From JAQBDA01 sp041301185 (GTDB lineage: Bacteria; Chloroflexota; Anaerolineae; Anaerolineales; UBA4823): a stretch of DNA of 49,905 nt. Below the pieces are notes generated by a model. That model was given only the letters and a program-made list of their open reading frames with translations. It ran no database searches and was not told the DNA's origin. The stretch covers positions 1-49,905 of the forward strand of contig JBFYSV010000252.1 in assembly GCA_041301185.1 (NCBI GenBank). Direction: 5' to 3'. Positions 16,821-26,147 of this stretch are shown in pieces (position 1 is the first letter of the stretch; every line of letters begins with the position of its first letter). The position numbers were made by a program, and so were the translations under genes.

Positions 16821-18857
16821 GTGACAGATCATTCCAGGCACGAAGAAGAATACTGCCAGATCGCCTTGATGCCATCTGGTCGGCGCGGCAAGGTCCAGCG
16901 CGGCACGAATCTGCTCAAAGCTGCCCAGGAATTGGGTGTAGAGCTAGAGTCGATCTGTGGCGGGCGGCAGACTTGCCTGAAGTGCCAGGTGATTGTGGAA
17001 GAGGGATATTTCCCCAAGCATGCCATCACTTCGGCAGCCACTCACCTAACGCCTCCCACTGCCCGCGAGCTGGAGTTCAGCATGAACGAGCGCCTGGAAG
17101 GGCGCAGGCTAGCCTGCGCAGCCGAAGTGCTGGGGGACCTGCTCATCACCGTTCCGGAGGAGAGCCAGGCGCGCAAGCAGATCATTGCCAAAGCTGCCTC
17201 AGACCGGGTGATCGAGATCGACCCGGCGGTCAACCAGGTGTACGTGGAGGTGGTTCCACCAGAGCTCGGCGATTCGCGCGGCGACTGGGAGCGTCTGGCA
17301 CAAGCGCTGGAGGCCGAGTGGGGCTTGCACGACCTTACCATTGACATCAAGGTAGTCCCGACCCTGCAACCCGCCCTGCGCGAAGGTGATTTTTCGGTCA
17401 CGGTAACCGTCTGGCAGGGAAAGGAAGTGCTGCGCGTCCAGCCCGGCTACCATGAAGGCCTGTACGGCCTGGCAGTTGACATCGGATCGACAACCGTGGC
17501 GGCGCACCTCTGCGATCTGCGCACCGGGGCGGTCCTTGCCACTCAGGCATCCATGAACCCCCAGGTGCGCTATGGCGAGGACTTGATGAGCCGGGTGAGC
17601 TACGCCACCCGCGAGGCACAAGGGTTATCCCGCTTGAACAAAGCCGTAGTTCGCACCCTGAATGAGCTGGCGGAGAAAGCTGCTGCCAGCGCAGGTCTGG
17701 CTCTCGAGGACATCATCGATACGGTGATTGTCGGTAACCCGGTAATGCACCACATCCTGCTGGGGATCAACCCGGTGGAATTGGGCGGCGCGCCTTTTGC
17801 TCTTGCAGTGGATTCAGCCCTGGATCTGAAAGCGCGCGATATTGGGCTGGCTTTACACCCGGCAGCCCGCCTGCACTTGCTGCCCCTCATAGCCGGGCAT
17901 GTAGGCGCAGACAATGTGGCTGTCCAGATTGCGGAGATGCCCTCGGAGCAGGATGAGATCCAGCTCATTGTCGATGTGGGCACGAATGCCGAGATCGTGC
18001 TGGGCAACCGCCAGCAGGTGCTGGTGGCTTCTAGCCCGACCGGGCCAGCCTTCGAGGGTGCTCAAATCACTCATGGGCAACGAGCAGCTCCCGGAGCAAT
18101 CGAGCGCGTCCGTATCGATCCGGTGACCCTTGAACCGCGGTTGAAGGTAATCGGTTATGATGAATGGATCGAACCCGGGGATGGGAGTACAATTCCAGGG
18201 ACGGCGAAGGCAACCGGTATCTGCGGCAGCGGGATTATTGAGGTGATTGTTGAGCTTTTCCTGGCAGGAGTCATTGATTCTGGTGGGCTTTTCGTCGAAT
18301 CGGCAAGAGAACGTACTCCGAGAGTGCACTACCTGGGCAGAACCGGCGAGTATATTCTGGTAGACGCGGAGCTTAGCGCCACCGGAGCGCCAATTGTAGT
18401 TACACAAAATGATATCCGTTCGATACAATTAGCCAAAGCTGCACTGTATGCCGGAACGAAGCTGTTGATGAACCACCGGGGTGTCCAGAAGGTTGACCGG
18501 GTTGTGCTGGCTGGTGCATTCGGTACGTACATCAGCCCGCTGCACGCCATGATCCTGGGGTTGATCCCGGATTGCGCCCTGGATCGAGTATCTGCTGTGG
18601 GTAACGCTGCCGGGGATGGGGCGCGCTTTGCCTTGCTAAACAAGGGATTACGCCTCAAAGCGGCAGAGCTTGCCCGTTGGGTGCAGCATATTTCCACTCC
18701 CCTGGAGGCATCTTTCCAGGACGAGTTTGTGGCTGCGCTGAATATCCCTCATAAACGGGATTCGTTCCCTTCCCTGGCGGGGATACTTCCTGAGGCCAGA
18801 GATGACCACCAAGGGCGCAGGCAACGTGCCCGCCCGCGCCAATGGGCTAGAACCTGA
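16821..18857 (+). CDS. RACo-type reductive activator of corrinoid proteins (2Fe-2S + ASKHA)
   Basis: Reactivates accidentally oxidised Co(II) corrinoid protein at the cost of ATP. The N-terminus is a 2Fe-2S ferredoxin domain with Cys46, Cys52, Cys55 and Cys99 in the C-x5-C-x2-C…C pattern. A linker domain precedes the ASKHA actin-like ATPase (formerly DUF4445), starting GLAVDIGSTTVAAHL at about residue 214 and containing GNPVMHH, VDVGTNAEIVLG and GICGSGIIEV. The length, 678 residues, is normal for RACo. It starts with GTG 15 bases after the methyltransferase gene. Its presence supports a functioning corrinoid methyltransferase cycle. Confidence 0.9.
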   Translation: MTDHSRHEEEYCQIALMPSGRRGKVQRGTNLLKAAQELGVELESICGGRQTCLKCQVIVEEGYFPKHAITSAATHLTPPTARELEFSMNERLEGRRLACAAEVLGDLLITVPEESQARKQIIAKAASDRVIEIDPAVNQVYVEVVPPELGDSRGDWERLAQALEAEWGLHDLTIDIKVVPTLQPALREGDFSVTVTVWQGKEVLRVQPGYHEGLYGLAVDIGSTTVAAHLCDLRTGAVLATQASMNPQVRYGEDLMSRVSYATREAQGLSRLNKAVVRTLNELAEKAAASAGLALEDIIDTVIVGNPVMHHILLGINPVELGGAPFALAVDSALDLKARDIGLALHPAARLHLLPLIAGHVGADNVAVQIAEMPSEQDEIQLIVDVGTNAEIVLGNRQQVLVASSPTGPAFEGAQITHGQRAAPGAIERVRIDPVTLEPRLKVIGYDEWIEPGDGSTIPGTAKATGICGSGIIEVIVELFLAGVIDSGGLFVESARERTPRVHYLGRTGEYILVDAELSATGAPIVVTQNDIRSIQLAKAALYAGTKLLMNHRGVQKVDRVVLAGAFGTYISPLHAMILGLIPDCALDRVSAVGNAAGDGARFALLNKGLRLKAAELARWVQHISTPLEASFQDEFVAALNIPHKRDSFPSLAGILPEARDDHQGRRQRARPRQWART

Positions 18858-18900
18858 GAATTATCCAAATCCTTACAAGAATACATGGAGTAAACCACAA

Positions 18901-19590
<690 letters not shown>

Positions 19591-19597
19591 TAATCCC

Positions 19598-20497
19598 GTG
19601 AATAAAATACAAACACTCCTTTCGCAAACTAATTACCTCCTGGCTGATGGGGCAATGGGGACGATGCTGTTTTCGTCCGGGCTGGAACATGGTGGCGCAC
19701 CCGAGCTATGGAATGTGGAGCACCCCGAGCGCGTTGCAGCGGTCCACCAGGCATATCTGGATGCAGGCTCCCGGATTCTGCTCACCAATACCTTCGGCGG
19801 CAGCCGCTACCGGCTGGTGTTACACAAAATGGAAGACCGGGTCGCTGAGTTTAACCGCGCCGCGGTGCAGATCCTGCGCAGCGTGGTGGATACCAGCGGG
19901 AAAAACGCGCTGGTGGCTGGCGATATCGGACCGTCGGGCGGGCTGATCCAGCCCCTGGGTGAGCTGACTTACGAAGAGGTGGTGCAGTCGTTCTCCGAGC
20001 AGGCAGCTGCTCTTATTGAAAGCGGCGTGGATGTAATCTGGGTGGAAACCATGGCAGCCCTGGAGGAAGTACAGGCAGCGGTCGAGGCTGTGCGCCGGGT
20101 TTCCAGAGATGTTCCCGTAATTACAACAATGACTTTTGATACCCGCGGACGCACGATGATGGGTGTGACGCCGGAGCGAGCGATCAGCACCTTAAACTCC
20201 TTCGGCGCGGCAGCAGTGGGCGGCAACTGCGGCAATGGTCCCGAGGAGATCATCGAGGTCGTGCGCAAGATGCGGGCAGCTGCGCCGGAGGCGATTCTGG
20301 TTGCCAAGGCGAATGCCGGTATCCCTGAGCTGGTGAAGGGTAAGCCGGTGTACCGGGCTTCACCTGAAGATATGGCTGAGTACGCGCTGCAAGTCTATGC
20401 AGCAGGGGCGAGAATCATTGGCGCCTGCTGTGGCAGCACGTCTGCGCACATCCAGGCAATCTCAAGCGCCCTTTCCATGAAGATAGGGAGCGCATGA
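19598..20497 (+). CDS. homocysteine S-methyltransferase domain protein
   Basis: A zinc-dependent TIM-barrel related to the N-terminal module of MetH and to betaine-homocysteine methyltransferase. The zinc cysteines are all present: Cys211 in GGNCGNG and Cys277/Cys278 in GACCGS. The opening LLADGAMGTMLF and LTNTFGGSRYRL fit the family. The length, 299 residues, lacks cobalamin- and folate-binding modules, so it would need a separate methyl donor, such as the adjacent corrinoid protein or a methylated amine. It begins with GTG seven bases after the corrinoid gene and overlaps the next gene by 4 bases. The methyl donor is uncertain. Confidence 0.88.
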   Translation: MNKIQTLLSQTNYLLADGAMGTMLFSSGLEHGGAPELWNVEHPERVAAVHQAYLDAGSRILLTNTFGGSRYRLVLHKMEDRVAEFNRAAVQILRSVVDTSGKNALVAGDIGPSGGLIQPLGELTYEEVVQSFSEQAAALIESGVDVIWVETMAALEEVQAAVEAVRRVSRDVPVITTMTFDTRGRTMMGVTPERAISTLNSFGAAAVGGNCGNGPEEIIEVVRKMRAAAPEAILVAKANAGIPELVKGKPVYRASPEDMAEYALQVYAAGARIIGACCGSTSAHIQAISSALSMKIGSA

Positions 20498-21075
20498 AGA
20501 TTGCTCTAATCGCATGCGGGGCGCTGGCGCGCGAGGTGCTGGCCCTGAAAGCAAAATACGGTTGGGATGCGGACGTCCTGGCCGTCCCTTCATTGTTGCA
20601 TAACCAACCAGACCGTATCCCCGAGGCTGTCCTGCGGCGTATCCGCCAGGCGAAGGACGAATACGAGCGGGTGATCGTGGTCTATGGCGATTGTGGAACC
20701 GGCGGGATGCTTGACCGCATGCTTGAAAAAGAAGGGGTTCAGCGGGTGAGCGGTCCCCACTGCTATGAGATGTACGCCGATGGCACCTTCGATCATTTGA
20801 TGGCTGAAGCCCCAGGCACGTTTTTCCTGACCGATTACCTGGTGGGATCTTTCGACCATCTGGTGCTGGAAGGCCTGGGGTTGGACCGCCATCCGGAATT
20901 GCGCGACGAATATTTTGCTAACTACACTCGAGTGGTCTATCTGGCTCAGCGCAACGATCCTGCCCTTTTGGAGCGGGCGCAATGGGCTGCGGATAGCTTG
21001 AAGCTACCTTTCGAAGTGCGCCAGACAGGTTATGGAAAACTGGAGACCCGGTTGAAGGAGATGATTGAAGCATGA
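20494..21075 (+). CDS. DUF1638 family protein
   Basis: A 193-residue soluble protein recognised as DUF1638 by its N-terminal ALIACGALAREV, the YGDCGTGG segment (about 64-71) and the GPHCYEMY motif (about 88-95), giving three conserved cysteines. The family occurs with corrinoid methyltransferases in anaerobes, but its biochemical role is not established to my knowledge. The gene overlaps the homocysteine methyltransferase gene upstream (ATGA) and the next gene downstream by 4 bases, so the three are translationally coupled. A metal- or corrinoid-handling role is an inference. Confidence 0.8.
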   Translation: MKIALIACGALAREVLALKAKYGWDADVLAVPSLLHNQPDRIPEAVLRRIRQAKDEYERVIVVYGDCGTGGMLDRMLEKEGVQRVSGPHCYEMYADGTFDHLMAEAPGTFFLTDYLVGSFDHLVLEGLGLDRHPELRDEYFANYTRVVYLAQRNDPALLERAQWAADSLKLPFEVRQTGYGKLETRLKEMIEA

Positions 21076-21383
21076 GCACGCAGTACCAGATCGTTTATTG
21101 GCGAGATATTCCTGCCCAGATCAAAGTACGCCAAGATGGCAGACGGGTCAACCGGCAGTTAACTGTCCGCTTTCAGGAGGCTATCGATGAAGCCGCCATG
21201 CGGGGTCAGGCAACCGATACGGATGATTACCTGGCAGAATGGCGTTCATCGGAGTGGCAAACCAGTGAGGAAGATGCCGAGGCGCTGGCAGATGCCCTGG
21301 TGGCTCAGCTGGAGGCTGAGTACACACCTGAGCGGCTGAGAGAGCTAAAGATCAATAAAGGCTATCATCCGCAAGGCGAATAA
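21072..21383 (+). CDS. small 'virulence factor' family protein (PF13769-like)
   Basis: A 103-residue acidic soluble protein with the opening YQIVYWRDIPAQIKVR and the ERLRELKINKGYHP ending expected for the Virulence_fact family (CvfC-related). The name comes from a staphylococcal homologue and says little here. The gene overlaps DUF1638 by 4 bases and lies 11 bases before metV, inside the methyl-transfer operon, so its function is probably tied to corrinoid or folate methyl transfer. No catalytic motif is visible and there is no cysteine. Confidence 0.7.
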   Translation: MSTQYQIVYWRDIPAQIKVRQDGRRVNRQLTVRFQEAIDEAAMRGQATDTDDYLAEWRSSEWQTSEEDAEALADALVAQLEAEYTPERLRELKINKGYHPQGE

Positions 21384-21394
21384 ATAGCTAAGAT

Positions 21395-21853
21395 ATGTTC
21401 CGGCGTCTGCAAAATTCTCCGCATATCCTGGAACTCACTTACCAGGTGGCTTATAAGGCGATGTTGCCCTTCCGGCGCTGGTTGCTGCCGGGTAGCTGGG
21501 CTGAGCGAGTCTTTATCCGGCTGGAAAAGCTCTCCAAAGGGGCGCTCTTTGATTGCCGCATGTGCGGACAATGCGTGTTGCACAACACCGGCATGACCTG
21601 CCCGATGACCTGCCCGAAAAACCTGCGCAACGGGCCGTGCGGGGGTGTGCTGCTCAATGGGAATTGCGAGATCTATCCTGACCGCCCGTGTATCTGGGTG
21701 CAGGCGTGGGAGCGCTCCAAAAATATGCCCGTGTTCGGGCACGAGATAACCCATATCCAGGTGCCATTGAACCACCAGCTTCGGGATACCTCAGCATGGA
21801 TCAACGACCTTCACCGCAAACAGGAAATGATTCCCCCCGGCTGGGAGCGATGA
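21395..21853 (+). CDS. metV: MetV-type zinc/cysteine-rich subunit of methylenetetrahydrofolate reductase
   Basis: A 152-residue protein of the MTHFR C-terminal family (PF12225). It is cysteine-rich: C54, C57, C60, C69, C73, C82, C91 and C99, in CRMCGQC, TCPMTCP, GPCGG and NGNCEIYP. In acetogens MetV partners MetF and is needed for the reductase complex. Its stop overlaps the metF start by 4 bases (ATGA), giving stoichiometric coupling. The N-terminal 45 residues are basic and hydrophobic. This subunit is typical of anaerobes with a Wood-Ljungdahl-like methyl branch. Confidence 0.87.
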   Translation: MFRRLQNSPHILELTYQVAYKAMLPFRRWLLPGSWAERVFIRLEKLSKGALFDCRMCGQCVLHNTGMTCPMTCPKNLRNGPCGGVLLNGNCEIYPDRPCIWVQAWERSKNMPVFGHEITHIQVPLNHQLRDTSAWINDLHRKQEMIPPGWER

Positions 21854-22815
21854 AATCCGGCTCGCGGCTGGAGCGTGTCTTGCGTTCCGGCAGGTTCGCG
21901 GTTACGGCTGAGCTCAACCCTCCGGATAGCGCCGAGCCGCAATCGGTCTATGAGCGCGCCCTGGTGCTGGCGGAGGTGTGCGATGCGATCAACGCTACCG
22001 ATGCCTCGGGTGCGAATGTGCACATGTCCAGCGTGGGGGTGTGTGCCCTGCTCACCCGGGCTGGTTACGAGCCGGTGATGCAGGTTTCCTGCCGGGATCG
22101 CAACCGGATCGCCATCCAGGGCGACCTATTAGGGGCAGCTGCGATGGGTGTGCGCAATGTGCTCTGCCTGACCGGGGACGGGGTGCAGGCGGGCGACCAG
22201 CCGGAGGCCAAGCCGGTTTTCGACCTGGAATCGACCACCTTGTTACGCACTGCCAGGATAATGTGCGAGAAGGGCATCTTACTGAGCGGTCGCAAGCTGG
22301 ATGTCCCACCCCACTTCTTTCTTGGGGCTGCCAGCAATCCATTTGTGCCTCCCTTCGACTTCCGCCCGGTACGCCTGGCAAAGAAGATCGATGCCGGAGC
22401 GGATTTTATCCAGACCCAGTATTGCTTTGATGTGCCGCGGCTGGTGCAGTTCATGCAAACAGTGTGCGAGATGGGTTTGCACGAGAGGGTTTTTATCCTG
22501 GTCGGGGTTGGACCGCTGCGCTCGGCAAAGACTGCAGAATGGATGCGCAACCACGTGCCGGGAGTACATATCCCGGATGCGGTCATTGAACGTCTGAAAG
22601 GCGTGCCCGGTCCACAGCAGCGGCAGGAAGGCAAGCAAATCTGCATCGAGATCATTCAGCAGGTGCGAGAGATTCGGGGAGTGAGTGGCGTGCATGTTAT
22701 GGCATACCGGCAGGAGGAGCTGGTAGCCGAGATCATTGAGGAAGCCGGGTTATTACCCCGCCGCTGGCAGCATCATCACAGGCAAACTTTTGATTTTAAG
22801 GAGATCCTTGAATAA
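21850..22815 (+). CDS. metF: methylenetetrahydrofolate reductase
   Basis: FAD-dependent TIM-barrel enzyme interconverting methylene- and methyl-tetrahydrofolate. In this operon it could oxidise methyl-THF made from the methylated substrate. Motifs include FAVTAELNPPDS, DASGANVHMSS, the LCLTGDG loop, DAGADFIQTQ (tetrahydrofolate/FAD contacts) and VHVMAYRQEE. The length, about 321 residues, fits MetF. I chose ATG 21850, which overlaps the metV stop and has GGGAG upstream; earlier in-frame ATGs (21796, 21688) lie deep inside metV. Its stop overlaps the next start (TAATG). Confidence 0.91.
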   Translation: MKSGSRLERVLRSGRFAVTAELNPPDSAEPQSVYERALVLAEVCDAINATDASGANVHMSSVGVCALLTRAGYEPVMQVSCRDRNRIAIQGDLLGAAAMGVRNVLCLTGDGVQAGDQPEAKPVFDLESTTLLRTARIMCEKGILLSGRKLDVPPHFFLGAASNPFVPPFDFRPVRLAKKIDAGADFIQTQYCFDVPRLVQFMQTVCEMGLHERVFILVGVGPLRSAKTAEWMRNHVPGVHIPDAVIERLKGVPGPQQRQEGKQICIEIIQQVREIRGVSGVHVMAYRQEELVAEIIEEAGLLPRRWQHHHRQTFDFKEILE

Positions 22816-23720
22816 TGGATACTATCATCACTTCGCCTACGCGCGAGGTTCGCATTGGTCCGGGTCGACCCTTCGTCATCATCGGCGAGCGGATCAATCC
22901 GACTGGAAGGAAAAAGCTGGCGGCTGAGATGGCTGCCGGGGATTATGACCGGGTTCGCTCGGATGCCATAGCCCAGGTGCAGGCTGGCGCCCAGATGCTG
23001 GATGTCAACGCGGGCATCCCCATGGCGGATGAGCCCGCCATTCTGGCGGAGTCGATCCGCATTGTCCAGGGTCTGGTGGATGTGCCGTTGAGCATCGATT
23101 CGTCGATTGTCGCCGCGCTCAAAGCCGGGCTGAAAGCTTACCAGGGTAAGCCTTTGGTCAACTCGGTCACCGGGGAAGATGAGCGCCTGGAGGTAGTCCT
23201 GCCGCTGGTGGCGGAGCACCATGCAGCAGTAATCGGTATCTCAAATGATGAGACCGGGATCTCTGAAGACCCGGATGTGCGCTTCTCGATTGCCAAGAAG
23301 ATCGTCGAACGGGCAGAGTCTTACGGGATACCCCGTCAGGATGTATTAATCGATCCGTTGGTCATGCCCATCGGGGCGGTGCGGTCTGCGGGTACCGCGG
23401 TGTTTGCGATAGTACGGCGGGTGCAGGAGGAGCTGGGCGTAAACACAGTCTGCGGCGCTTCAAACGTATCTTTCGGCTTGCCTGACCGGGTTACCCTGAA
23501 TGCTACCTTCCTGGCGATGGCAATTGCCGCCGGGATGACCAGCGCGATCACAAACCCTCTCGAAGAGCAGATCCACAAGACGATCCTGGCAACCAATGTT
23601 TTGATGGGTGTGGATGAGAATTGCGAAGCCTGGCTGCGCGCCCAGCGATTGGCAGAGCATGGCGAAGATAACACTGACCGGCGCAGGCGGCGCGAGCGCA
23701 GGTCTGGTTCGGGCGCTTAG
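22815..23720 (+). CDS. pterin-binding methyltransferase (AcsE/MtgA/MtrH-like)
   Basis: A DHPS-fold protein that transfers a methyl group between a corrinoid protein and tetrahydrofolate. GERINPTGRKKL, MLDVNAGIP, PLSIDSS, the NSVTGEDERL loop and GASNVSFGLPDR match the methyltetrahydrofolate:corrinoid methyltransferase group. The length is 301 residues, and the C-terminus is an arginine-rich tail after residue 285. This is the most likely second methyltransferase of the operon, taking methyl from the corrinoid protein to folate, with MetV/MetF next in line. It is the last gene of the operon and ends 36 bases before a convergent gene with no obvious terminator. Confidence 0.88.
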   Translation: MDTIITSPTREVRIGPGRPFVIIGERINPTGRKKLAAEMAAGDYDRVRSDAIAQVQAGAQMLDVNAGIPMADEPAILAESIRIVQGLVDVPLSIDSSIVAALKAGLKAYQGKPLVNSVTGEDERLEVVLPLVAEHHAAVIGISNDETGISEDPDVRFSIAKKIVERAESYGIPRQDVLIDPLVMPIGAVRSAGTAVFAIVRRVQEELGVNTVCGASNVSFGLPDRVTLNATFLAMAIAAGMTSAITNPLEEQIHKTILATNVLMGVDENCEAWLRAQRLAEHGEDNTDRRRRRERRSGSGA

Positions 23721-23756
23721 CCGGGACGTAAGTTTGGGCTTGCTGGAAATGGGGCG

Positions 23757-24623
23757 TTACGGTCCGGCTTCCTGGTCTACCTTTGGGTCAGTTGCCCGTT
23801 TAGAGCCGAATCGATAGGCATAGACCTTGGTGAATACGGCTCCCACCAGGAAAATCTGGCCCATGTAGTAGACGCTCACCAGGAGCACTGCCAGGGCGCT
23901 TGCCGCCCCGAATGCGCTAGCCAGGTTGCTGCTGCTGAAATAAATACTCAGGAGCTGCACTGCCAGGAAGAAAATCGACCCTGTAATCAGTGCCCCAATC
24001 CAGACATCCCGCCAGGCGACTTTTGCGTCTGGCAGGATTTTATATAGGACTGCCAACGCGGCCACAGTCAGGAGTAATAGCAGGGCATTGTTTGCAAAGG
24101 ACAAGGGAAGACTGATTCTCAAGAGAGAGACGATCAGCGAGATCACTAGATTGGCAAAGGTGGCAACAACGAATAACAGACCGGTGCTCAAAACCAGGAC
24201 AAAAGCCAACAGGCGGTCCAGGATGATCTGTTTTGGAGCATTACGCAGGATTGCTGATCCCTCCCAGATTGTGTTGATCGCATCTCGGAGCTGGGCAAAG
24301 ATACCTGTGGCAGCATAGAAAAGGGCTACCAAACCGATTATTGAACTCAAAGCTCCGCTGCCATTGCTGCGATTTGCCAAATCCTCCATTACGGTGCGCA
24401 AGAATTCCGCAGTTTGTGTCCCTAAAACTGCCTCGAGCTGACTGAAGATTTGCTGGCTGACGTTAATATTATCGAAAAACATGCCGGCGACACTCAAGGC
24501 AATGAACAGCATGGGTACCAGGGAGAACAGGCTGTAATATGCCAGCGCAGCCGCCAGGCGAGGAGACCTGGATATATTCCAGGCATTCAGTAGCTCTTTG
24601 ATGAAAAGCTTAGCGGTATTCAA
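23757..24623 (-). CDS. YihY/UPF0761 family membrane protein
   Basis: A 288-residue polytopic inner-membrane protein, formerly misnamed ribonuclease BN. About six hydrophobic segments are visible. The family motifs are present: ALAYYSLFSLVPMLFI near residues 27-42, TIWEGS (139-144), and the C-terminal YYMGQIFLVGAVFTKVYA. The function of the family is not established. It lies 15 bases after the serine-hydrolase gene and is probably the last gene of the long minus-strand run, though it may be an unrelated neighbour. No terminator is visible before the convergent methyltransferase gene. Confidence 0.88.
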   Translation of the reverse strand: MNTAKLFIKELLNAWNISRSPRLAAALAYYSLFSLVPMLFIALSVAGMFFDNINVSQQIFSQLEAVLGTQTAEFLRTVMEDLANRSNGSGALSSIIGLVALFYAATGIFAQLRDAINTIWEGSAILRNAPKQIILDRLLAFVLVLSTGLLFVVATFANLVISLIVSLLRISLPLSFANNALLLLLTVAALAVLYKILPDAKVAWRDVWIGALITGSIFFLAVQLLSIYFSSSNLASAFGAASALAVLLVSVYYMGQIFLVGAVFTKVYAYRFGSKRATDPKVDQEAGP

Positions 24624-24638
24624 AGGTGCAGCATTATT

Positions 24639-26126
24639 CTACTGCTGGGGGATGTTGTAGTAATTGTACACAGCCCTCGACAGGTCAGCGATTAATTTCG
24701 ATGCCGGTTCCCAAATAAGCTGGTTTGGATGGTGCAGGAAGACCACCAGGACAAAGTTTCCTCCGGGAGTGTAGATAATGCCTGCATCGCCGATGGTGTT
24801 GATGATGCCATTGGTAGATACCCAGCCATGCTTGTGGGCGATCTGCGTTCCTTCGGGGATTCCGGCAGTTAACAAAGACGGCAGCTTATTGTTGATGAGC
24901 AGGCTGATCATTGTCTGGCATTCTTCCTGAGAGATCTCGCCCGGGAAGACTGCGCTTAGCGCTCCACCGCCGTTCTGGGCGCAGTGATAGATATCTTCCA
25001 GCAGCATGCCGATGTCAGAGGCGGTTGTCTGGCTGTACAGGTCTGGATCCGTGTTGATGTCGCTGCGCTGGTTGGCGGGCGTTTCAATGCTGGCAAGCAA
25101 GGGCGAGCCCAGGGAGAAATAGCCTGCCAGGAAGGTGTTTTCCAGGCCGAGCGCGTTCATATCCTCGGTTACATTGAGCGGAGCTCGGTTGGGGTCTATG
25201 ACTCGATCCATCAACCAGTCGGCGGTCTCGTTGCCAGACTTGGTAATCATCTCATTCATCAAACGCTGGGTCTCTTCGTCACCATTGCCGTTGGTCCGGC
25301 GGAATGCCGACACCATAATCGGCACTTTAATGATGCTGGAGGCGGTATAGGCAACGTCCGGTTGCACGGGAAGCTTCTCGCCCTGGCGTAAAGCGAAGTG
25401 CAGCTCTTGGGCGTTTTGTAAGTCCAGCAGGTACACATCGGCTAACCCATCGAAATCAGCCAATTCGATAGTCTGGCTTAGCAAGACATCTAGGTTTTGA
25501 AAAGCCGGGCGAGGCGGGTTAGTCCGCTGCAGGGGCAGGACCACCTGGCGGCGGTTGAGGGACTGCATGGCATTTTCGATCAGCAGAACCGATCCGTCGA
25601 TATCCAGGACGGTTCCTTGCTTGCCTGGTTGGAAATTTACTGTCCCGACGACCGGGCTGGCTGGCACAGGTGGTTGATCATAGCGCAGGGCGATCTCATC
25701 TTCTAGATAAGCGCGCAGTCGCTGTTCAGAGAAGCTCGATCGCAGGGGAATATCCGCAGGTGTCGAGGATAGCCCCCAGACATATTCCCAGAAGCCTTCC
25801 CAAAATGGCTGAAGCCTGCGTTGTATGTCCGCAGCAGCCAGCATTCCGTCCAGATCGAGCTGGAAATCAATTACTGCCGGGTTAAGGTGGACGACCGCCT
25901 GATTGTAAAGAATTTCAATCGGTACCGAGTAAGCCTCAAGCAGGCGTTCGGCAGCGCGCTGGCGGTCCAACCCGCCAACCTGGACTCCAGCGATGGTCTG
26001 ACCAGCCGGTAAGTTGGCACGCACCCGGCTGTAGCTGACCAGCTGGAGAATGGTTAAGATCAGCGCTGCCAGCAGAAAGAAGGCTGATAGCCAGCGCAGA
26101 GGAGAAAATAAAGCTCTGGTTTTCAC
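24639..26126 (-). CDS. exported serine hydrolase of the class A beta-lactamase fold
   Basis: A 495-residue protein with an N-terminal signal anchor (about 10-32), a YoaR/PG_binding_4-like region (about 40-200; TIAGVQVGGLDRQRAAERL, as in VanW/YoaR proteins), and a C-terminal class A beta-lactamase-like domain. The SxxK motif is Ser264-Ile-Ile-Lys267; SGN (in KSGNETADWL) replaces SDN, and KHG replaces KTG. It probably works outside the membrane on peptidoglycan-related bonds or is a degenerate relative. Antibiotic hydrolysis cannot be claimed. It starts with GTG 21 bases after the caspase-fold peptidase gene. Confidence 0.85.
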   Translation of the reverse strand: MKTRALFSPLRWLSAFFLLAALILTILQLVSYSRVRANLPAGQTIAGVQVGGLDRQRAAERLLEAYSVPIEILYNQAVVHLNPAVIDFQLDLDGMLAAADIQRRLQPFWEGFWEYVWGLSSTPADIPLRSSFSEQRLRAYLEDEIALRYDQPPVPASPVVGTVNFQPGKQGTVLDIDGSVLLIENAMQSLNRRQVVLPLQRTNPPRPAFQNLDVLLSQTIELADFDGLADVYLLDLQNAQELHFALRQGEKLPVQPDVAYTASSIIKVPIMVSAFRRTNGNGDEETQRLMNEMITKSGNETADWLMDRVIDPNRAPLNVTEDMNALGLENTFLAGYFSLGSPLLASIETPANQRSDINTDPDLYSQTTASDIGMLLEDIYHCAQNGGGALSAVFPGEISQEECQTMISLLINNKLPSLLTAGIPEGTQIAHKHGWVSTNGIINTIGDAGIIYTPGGNFVLVVFLHHPNQLIWEPASKLIADLSRAVYNYYNIPQQ

Positions 26127-26147
26127 AGGTCGAAATCATACCACAAA

